In this document: piece by piece, positions 57,816 to 64,000 of the stretch | Numbering within the stretch: position 1 is the stretch's first letter | Layout of the letters: every line of letters starts with the position of its first letter | Source: Gnomoniopsis sp. IMI 355080 | Lineage: Eukaryota; Ascomycota; Sordariomycetes; Diaporthales; Gnomoniaceae | NCBI GenBank assembly: GCA_027946555.1 | Contig: JAPEVC010000171.1 | Span: 1-64,000, forward strand | Direction of reading: 5' to 3' | DNA: 64,000 nt | Notes under the pieces: generated by a model | Seen by the model: only the letters and a program-made list of their open reading frames with translations | The model's database searches: none | Told to the model about the DNA's origin: nothing | Translations under genes and position numbers: made by a program

Positions 57816-59477
57816 TCAGTTCAGCATAGGACGATGAAGCAGGTCCAACATAGACGCTCCCATGTCTGCTCCTGGTCGAGGTTCCGTAGGCTTCTGGTCG
57901 GATATTTCTTGATCTCTTCTCCAATGTTGTCGGAGAAGTTGAGAAAGCCACAATACTTTGTTCTTTCTTCCTTTCTTCCTTCTTCTGCTTTCTTCCCCCC
58001 CCCCCGGGCTTCCCTCCTTTCATTGTGGAACTGTCTCACGCCAAAATCATACGATGTGTCGTATGATGAGCATAGTTGGAGGACCACTTTAGCCCAGTTC
58101 AAAATGGATTGGAGCCGAACGATAATGATGCTGACGACAGGATGTTTATCGGGGTTTCAAGCGGCCATGAATCCCCGCAAAACTCCCTCTGCATACCCGT
58201 TCCTCTTCCACTCCAGGCTGCCTCTTTCCTCCCCTCGTCAATCATTTACCTCTAAGTCTCTTCGAAGCGGCGATCGGAATGTTTCTAGGGCATTGATGTG
58301 TATTAATGCTCTCTGGATACAAGTGGATGATGAGCTATTGCTAGAGCCACTTGGCCTACACAAAAGACCAAGTCTTGAAAAGCCATGAGCTTGGTAACCT
58401 CCTGCGGAGATATCTGCTGTGGGATGATCTGAAATGGCATGTCTTTAAGCTGAAATCCTGCAGGACAAACTATTATTTATGGATGGTACACACCTATAGC
58501 ACAGCCTCTGGTAGGTTGCCCCAAAGACGATTCTGTCACCACGAACAGTCTACCTAGGTATTTGCAGCTCCTCAAGGTCTGCGTGGCTGGTCGAGTGGGT
58601 GGTGCAGTCCATCTTCTGGCCACTTGTCGGTCGTGGCAGATAGGAATTGGTGTCTGTTTCTTCTGCATGCCCTTCTTGCTCACTTGACAAATTCTCAGCA
58701 CATAATTACTGGATTTAATTTGGGCTCACAAACCCTCATGCTTTTCCAAATTGGCTCGTATAATTGTTAGCCTTTTCGTGTCTATAGCAATGTCATATTA
58801 TGTAGTTCGGCAAGTCCGGAAGCCGTGAAACTTTGCCTGGTCCACCTGATGAACTCGCTTCTGGACAAGATGAGGTGAGAGCACCACAACAATCATTGCG
58901 GCTGAGGTCGCGAAAGGCCGCCACTATGTACCTAGGTAAGTATACGAGAGTCACATGTTAATTAATTGGAATTTTTGTGCACCTACATCTTCATTGAGTT
59001 ACTACAAAAGGTAAGTTTCCGCCAGATGATATGATGCGGCTGACGGTCAGCTTTTGAGGCTTTGCAGATTCCAGGTTTGTCTCACCGCTACCAGACCGCC
59101 AACTAGACGCAGAAAATATAACAGTCCATACATTGGTGAGAATACGTCGAGGCGCTTAGGAAATCTGAATCGTCTCAAGGATTTCTATCAGTCTAGGAGC
59201 AGCCCGAGCTCCCGGTTCTCAGCCACGACATGCATGCAGGTGTTCAGCTCGTTGAGCAACAAGTGACAAATCATCGAGTGAGATGACGAGTCGTCAGACC
59301 TCTTTGCCAATGGAGGCGTAAGCGTATTTGTAGACTGTGGAGCAGCTATTGTTACAAACGTAGAGCACTGGCACGAGGAATCTCTCGTAAGCCAACGGCT
59401 CCTTCAAAGTGCATAAAGATGAAGACCGGCGCTGTTTCTGACTTTGGCCCTCAAAGAAATCACGTTCATCTTCGAAA
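57816..59477. other. Non-coding stretch with polypyrimidine tract
   Basis: The 1.7 kb between the DUF6590 and oxidoreductase genes hold a long C/T-rich tract at about 57957-58020 (TTCC units then a C run) and two exact TACCTAGGTA palindromes at 58551-58560 and 58929-58938. Open frames of up to 184 codons run through the pyrimidine tract and lack domain character. The last part is the promoter of the oxidoreductase. Confidence 0.5.
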
Positions 59478-61305
59478 ATGGCTACTATACAAGGAGTGAC
59501 CGGGAACCAATTCGTGGCCGGGACGGCCAAGTACCCTGACTGGCAGTATCAATATGCTTCTACAACGCACAAGGTCGACCATGACATGAAGCCGGGCTTG
59601 ATCGTGCAGCCGCATGACAAAGAAGACATCAAGCTAACAATAGCCTATGCCAAAGAACACAAAAAGTCGATCGCCATCCGGACTGGTGGTCACCAGTACA
59701 GTGGCGCTTCCTCCACAGGTCCGTCCAACATCCAGCTGGATCTGCGCAACACCTTCAGAGCCCCGGACGACCTGGCATACTTCGAAAAAGGTGACGAGAG
59801 CTATGTCCATGCGAGTGTCAGTTGGGCCTTGCGAGAATTCAGCGAGTTCTTGGGCAAACACGAGATTTTTGTTCCTCATGGACAATGTGCAGAGGTGTGT
59901 AACAAGCTGGGGGTAGAATGATCTACATGATTCCGCTAACGCTTGTCAGGTACATCTCGGTGGTCACGTTCAGACTGGTGGATATGGCCAGCTTGGGCGC
60001 AGCTTTGGGCTTCTCGGAGATCATATCCGCTCTCTGGAGATCATCGACCACAGAGGCCGAGAATGCGAAATTACCAAGGCCGGTGACCCAGAGATGTTCT
60101 ATGCATGTAAGTTTGTTTGCAACACAACGGTCCCACACGCTTTGCCATCAGCTTTTGCGAGAATCTTGACTCACGACTATGTGCTGACCCGAAATTTGAA
60201 AGGGCTTGGTGGCAGCCCCGGTAACTTTGGTGTGCTCACGCACTTCACAATCCAGGTTCACCGTGATGCCAACTACATAGGATCTAGGGGCCTGAAAGCT
60301 GTGCACCTCTACAACACCAATACACTCAAGCGACTCTTGCAGATCCAGACGTCGATGAACGACAACGAGAACTTCCCTCGCAATTACGATCTGTGCATCA
60401 GTGTCCTCAGTGGATCATTTGATATTTTAGGTCTGATGGGTGGCCTGGACAATAAAATGCAGAGAGAACATCCCGAGATCTTTGGGCACGACGAGCAGCC
60501 AGTCTGGCCACGCGCGATCGTCGTTTACGCACAATGGGTGCCCTTCAGTCCCTCTGACAAGCCGGACCAGTCATGGTTCGATCAATTGAAGCAAAATTGT
60601 TGGTTCACGGGCGAAGTGCGGGAGAAGCCCATGTCACAACTTGTAAGTCTGAAACTCTTCACCCTTGAAGCGCAACACTGACAAAAATGGATCATTGTAG
60701 GCCGGCGAGTGGCTTTTCCAGAACACACGCGAGTTCGACCTACCGTACGTAAAGCGTACGTATCTGACGACGTCGACTGAACTGAGCACGAATGGCTGGG
60801 TTGACTGGGTCGTCGAGCGAATGGACAAGATCGTCGCACCCTCGCTCAACGGGCAGTGGCTCTCCGCGCAGCTGCAGTGTTTTGGCGGGAAGAACTCCCA
60901 ATTCAGAACCAATGCCGAGAATGGAACATCTTATAGCGTGAGTTGGCTCCAAGCCCCCCCCCCCCAAGAAAAAAAAACTATTCGGGCTAACTTAGGCCTC
61001 TTGTAAAGTGGCGAGACTCAACATTCTGCTTCACCATTGACAATTTCCACAAGCCAGAAAAGAGGTCGGCAGCAGAGCAGTGGCAGGCTGAGAATGACGA
61101 GCAGGGCCTTGGTCCTAATGGCATCTTTAGCAAACAGGATCGACGGGTACTATGGGGCAGCTATGGCAGTTTTGACTTGGATTCGGTGTGGAACACTTAC
61201 TACGATGACCGGGAAAAATACGACAGGCTTGGGCGCGCTCGAACAGCGGCGGATCCGGACGGTGTATTCACTCCCAATACATTCAGTGTAAAACGGGCGG
61301 GCTGA
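59478..61305 (+). CDS. BBE-type FAD-linked oxidoreductase
   Basis: Five exons, 59478-59894, 59950-60106, 60203-60642, 60701-60937 and 61009-61305, encode 515 residues. The FAD-binding domain shows RTGGHQYSGASS with His72 and HGQCAEVHLGGHVQTGGYG with Cys137. These are the two residues that bind FAD covalently in berberine-bridge-like enzymes, so double attachment is expected. LGGSPGNFGVLTHF completes the domain. The C-terminus has the BBE block with WNTYYDDREKYDRLGRARTA and DPDGVFTPNTF. There is no signal peptide, so the enzyme should act inside the cell. Such enzymes oxidise sugars or secondary-metabolite intermediates; the substrate is unknown. Introns 2 and 4 end in AAG instead of YAG. Confidence 0.87.
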
Positions 61306-62621
61306 AGAAATTGGAATGGGCATAATTTTGAACTTCCAGATTGAGCGGTAGTTTATAGATACCCAGGGAAACACACATCTTCTTTCACGAGGTGCTTCAG
61401 CCTTGAGCAAGGCATGAGGTCCATTTTCTTCTCAGCCTTGCCCCAAAAGTGGGGTCCAACCGTAAATGCACGGATGGCGGGCCCTAAACATTCCAGGGGG
61501 TGGGACGCACTGTCATAAACGGCTAACATGTGAAAGTCAACTGCTGCACTACTGTGCTCTAGTCCCAGGGGGAGGAATCAATACACTCCATCCAGTACAA
61601 CCTTGTCTAATGGAGATCTTAGACACAAAGTAATAAATCAATGCTTGGGATAAATGAGATTCTACAAAGAAGCCACTGTTGGTAGTCGTCAATACCTACT
61701 TAGGTGAGTTCTAGGTAGGTATCAGTCTCGTACTAGTACTACGACCCAAGGACCTAGGGACAGGGATAATCCCTTCCAAGAGACAGCGGAGCTGCCCCTC
61801 AGCACCTGAGGCTAATGGAGCAACTTCGTAATCAAGACCAGATCAATTGACGTCGCTGCTAAATAAACTTACTGTCACTAGCATCACAAGCAGCACCACA
61901 CCTCCTCGATGCCCTCACATTTCAACGCCACTCTTTGACTTCGTTGTCCCAGGCAACCTATATATTCACATATTTTGCGGAGGAGAACCCAAAACTATTT
62001 CACACACCCTCAACAGTTTTTCCAATGCATGGCACCCACAGTTTCCATGCCAATGGTCGATCTCGATTGCGACCCACAAGCAGCCCGCGCCAGCTACTCT
62101 CCGGCCAATTACTAGGACCAACATTAGCAGTTCCAACTGCTTGCATCTCGGACGCCTCTTCTCTTAGACGAGATCTGGCATACATTCCTCTAAGAGTCAA
62201 GTAGGACTGTGCAATCTACCAAACCATCCCCTTAAGTGGAACGACACGGACCTCGGAGAGGAATTGCCTCAACCCTCATTACACACTTCACCAGCTACTG
62301 CTACTGCTGAGAACGGTTTCATTCTTCGGTCACTCATTATAAAGCTCGAATTTCCAATTCTTGGACTTGCCATCAAACCGCTCGATGCGCCATACTAGCC
62401 CCAGTGCGCAACTACTTTTCTGGCTGGCTTTCGCGGAAACCCCTCGGATCTGAGCTGACTAGCCTCGTCGGTCGCGCAAACGTTTTCAAGGTATGTTGTC
62501 CATTATAGAGGCAGGACAGATAAACCAGCGTTTCCATCAAGCCCCAAGATCCTTAAGTACCGGGACAGCATCAATACGCTGACAATTCCACCTTGTACAG
62601 TTCTGTGAACCGTCCCGCACC
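61306..62621. other. Non-coding stretch before the F-box gene
   Basis: It contains the oxidoreductase 3' end and the F-box gene promoter. A cluster of CTTAGGTGAGTTCTAGGTAG-like imperfect repeats lies at about 61693-61722. A probable 5'-leader intron runs 62491-62600. No gene is seen. Confidence 0.5.
62491..62600 (+). other. Probable 5'-leader intron of the F-box gene
   Basis: A GTATGT donor, a CGCTGAC branch motif and a TTGTACAG acceptor span 110 nt just upstream of the ATG at 62622. No coding frame depends on it. Confidence 0.5.
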
Positions 62622-64000
62622 ATGTCCGAGGCCCAGCCCTCACGAGTACGACGAGCTGCTAAGCGCCGCAAGACGTCTCCGAATTCAGGACCTCCCACCA
62701 TGACCGACGACTTGTCATCAGATGGCGTTGCCGAATCAGCAGCCGACGCAGGTTCAGCGTTGGCCATCTCCAATACAGACTCTTCCATATCGAATGACTC
62801 GTTAGGAGAACAGCCCACAGAGCGAATAGATGCACCGGATGCTGCCATGTCGGATCACGAGTCGCTTTCCACTTCCACAGTCATGGTCTTGGCTCCAGCG
62901 GAAGAGCCAAGCTCTCATTGCTGGCCGGCCGAGCGCATCCCGGTCGAGATTTTCAACCTTATTATCCAGTTTCTTCCTCGGAAGGCGGTTCAAACAATGC
63001 GCCTTGTAAATCGTGAATTCGACTCCAAACTTGCAGAGATCTACTTCAAGTCTGTGGTCGTGCCATTCCGCCCCGAGTTCGAGGCTCTGTATGGCTCTCT
63101 GAACATCGACCCGGGCTCCTCGAGTGACAAGCAGAGGTTAAGCCTGGTGATAGGCAAGACAAGCGACGAGACAGGTCTGGCCGATGACACATCTCCAACC
63201 TCAGCCAACGATGGGGTGCTGTCAGCTGGTCATCGCGTCTTTGAGCAATTTGGTGATAAGATGCGGAAATTCGCTCTTGCCCTGGAACTCAACGAGAGGG
63301 ACTTGGCCACTCCGCCCCTCAAAATCAACCAAGAAATCTTATTGGCCCCTTGGGGTCTCTATCGCTGGCCAATCATGAACTACCAGCGTTACAGCCGAGT
63401 CGAAGGCTTGGAGCAGATGGCCAACGAGACGGGGTATATGCTGAAGGCGTTCCAGTACCTTAGACACGTCACTGAGATTGGCATATCGTGCGATGCGGGT
63501 CTGGGCTGGCTGTGTGGTCCTGACACCAACCCGTTCTGCGCCCGTACTCTACCACCCGTATTTCGCCCAATCGCCTACGAAGGGGGTGGGGCTGTTGACA
63601 GTACCAGTGCTGTGGAAGAAGAGGAAGAATCCCTTAGCCTATCAATCCTAAAGCAAATGGCGCTGAATGCCGGCTACTCTGAAACTGAATGGCCCCGCGT
63701 CATTTTACGCCTCCTCGAGGATGAGGGACGTGAGGGAGTCGTCGAGTGGATTGAACGGATCTTGCCTAGTGGCAGACTCACCAGAGACCGAATACCCTAT
63801 CTCGAGGTCAACGAGAGCACTCCCAAGGAGGACATCCTTCTTCAAATCAAGAATGCCATCGCATGCGATGGTGAGTCGACCGTTGTGGGTACCACCGAGA
63901 CTCGAAATTACGGATTAATTCCCAGTCTCCTCTCCATGGCTCAGACCGAGATGCTGCTGGAGCTTGAATGGGCTCATCGTGCCCTGATGCAATCGTATCG
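62622..64000 (+). CDS. F-box domain protein (3' end outside window)
   Basis: An uninterrupted frame runs from the ATG at 62622 to the window end (459 complete codons), so the gene is truncated by the window, not broken. A basic start (SRVRRAAKRRK, nuclear-signal-like) and about 85 Ser/Asp/Glu-rich residues precede the F-box: RIPVEIFNLIIQFLPRKAV, then MRLVNREFDSKLAEIYFKSV. F-box proteins bind Skp1 and bring substrates to SCF ubiquitin ligases. The following region (FEQFGDKMRKFALALE; LKAFQYLRHVTEIGIS) is the kind of substrate-side sequence seen in large fungal F-box proteins. A GTGAGT...CCCAG pair at about 63871-63930 looks like an intron, but removing it brings a stop, so I left it coding. Confidence 0.8.
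   Translation, partial: MSEAQPSRVRRAAKRRKTSPNSGPPTMTDDLSSDGVAESAADAGSALAISNTDSSISNDSLGEQPTERIDAPDAAMSDHESLSTSTVMVLAPAEEPSSHCWPAERIPVEIFNLIIQFLPRKAVQTMRLVNREFDSKLAEIYFKSVVVPFRPEFEALYGSLNIDPGSSSDKQRLSLVIGKTSDETGLADDTSPTSANDGVLSAGHRVFEQFGDKMRKFALALELNERDLATPPLKINQEILLAPWGLYRWPIMNYQRYSRVEGLEQMANETGYMLKAFQYLRHVTEIGISCDAGLGWLCGPDTNPFCARTLPPVFRPIAYEGGGAVDSTSAVEEEEESLSLSILKQMALNAGYSETEWPRVILRLLEDEGREGVVEWIERILPSGRLTRDRIPYLEVNESTPKEDILLQIKNAIACDGESTVVGTTETRNYGLIPSLLSMAQTEMLLELEWAHRALMQSY

Noticed and set aside
57834..58388. 184-codon frame after the DUF6590 gene
   Set aside because: It runs through a polypyrimidine tract and has no domain-like sequence or consistent neighbours.
63871..63930. Intron in the F-box gene
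   Set aside because: Donor and acceptor look fair, but removal shifts the frame to a nearby stop, while the unspliced frame stays protein-like.

Overview
The window is nuclear DNA of a filamentous ascomycete (Pezizomycotina), most likely a sordariomycete. Genes are spaced 0.3-3 kb apart and interrupted by short introns (mostly 55-110 nt) with GTRNGT-type donors and CTRAC-like branch sites. Fungus-specific families are present: Zn2Cys6 regulator, Pth11-like rhodopsin-fold protein, DUF6590, fungal BBE-type oxidase. Repeated TACCTAGGTA palindromes lie in non-coding DNA. I see 18 protein-coding genes, one possible relic, and no rRNA, CRISPR array or recognisable transposon. I found no tRNA by eye.

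Region 1 (1-12 kb): a Zn2Cys6 transcription factor (+), a Pth11-like seven-helix membrane protein (-), an Nnt1/EFM7-like methyltransferase (-) and an AhpD/carboxymuconolactone-decarboxylase-like protein (+), separated by long non-coding stretches.

Region 2 (12-24.9 kb): about 12.9 kb without a convincing gene. It holds short tandem repeats and a recurring imperfect palindrome of the type TACTACRYAGTA, and ends at the leader of a C2H2 zinc-finger regulator.

Region 3 (24.9-49.2 kb): the dense housekeeping part, rich in endomembrane genes. It runs C2H2 factor (+), Hrd1 ubiquitin ligase (+), a GH128 protein with an extra C-terminal domain (-), a small protein resembling that domain (+), Vps3 (-), the golgin CASP/Coy1 (+), an SDR (+), an Usa1/HERP-like ERAD scaffold (-) and mitochondrial Psd1 (+). 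Vps3/Coy1 and Usa1/Psd1 are divergent pairs sharing promoters. Hrd1 and Usa1 are partners of one ER-associated degradation complex.

Region 4 (49-62 kb): accessory-like and sparser. It contains a possible pseudogene, a coiled-coil protein of unknown function (-), a two-exon small unknown gene (-), a six-exon DUF6590 gene (+) and a five-exon BBE-type FAD oxidoreductase (+) that seems to use AAG splice acceptors. The window ends inside an F-box gene (+).

Exon joins were derived by hand from frame, splice consensus and family expectations. Uncertain joins are flagged in the entries.
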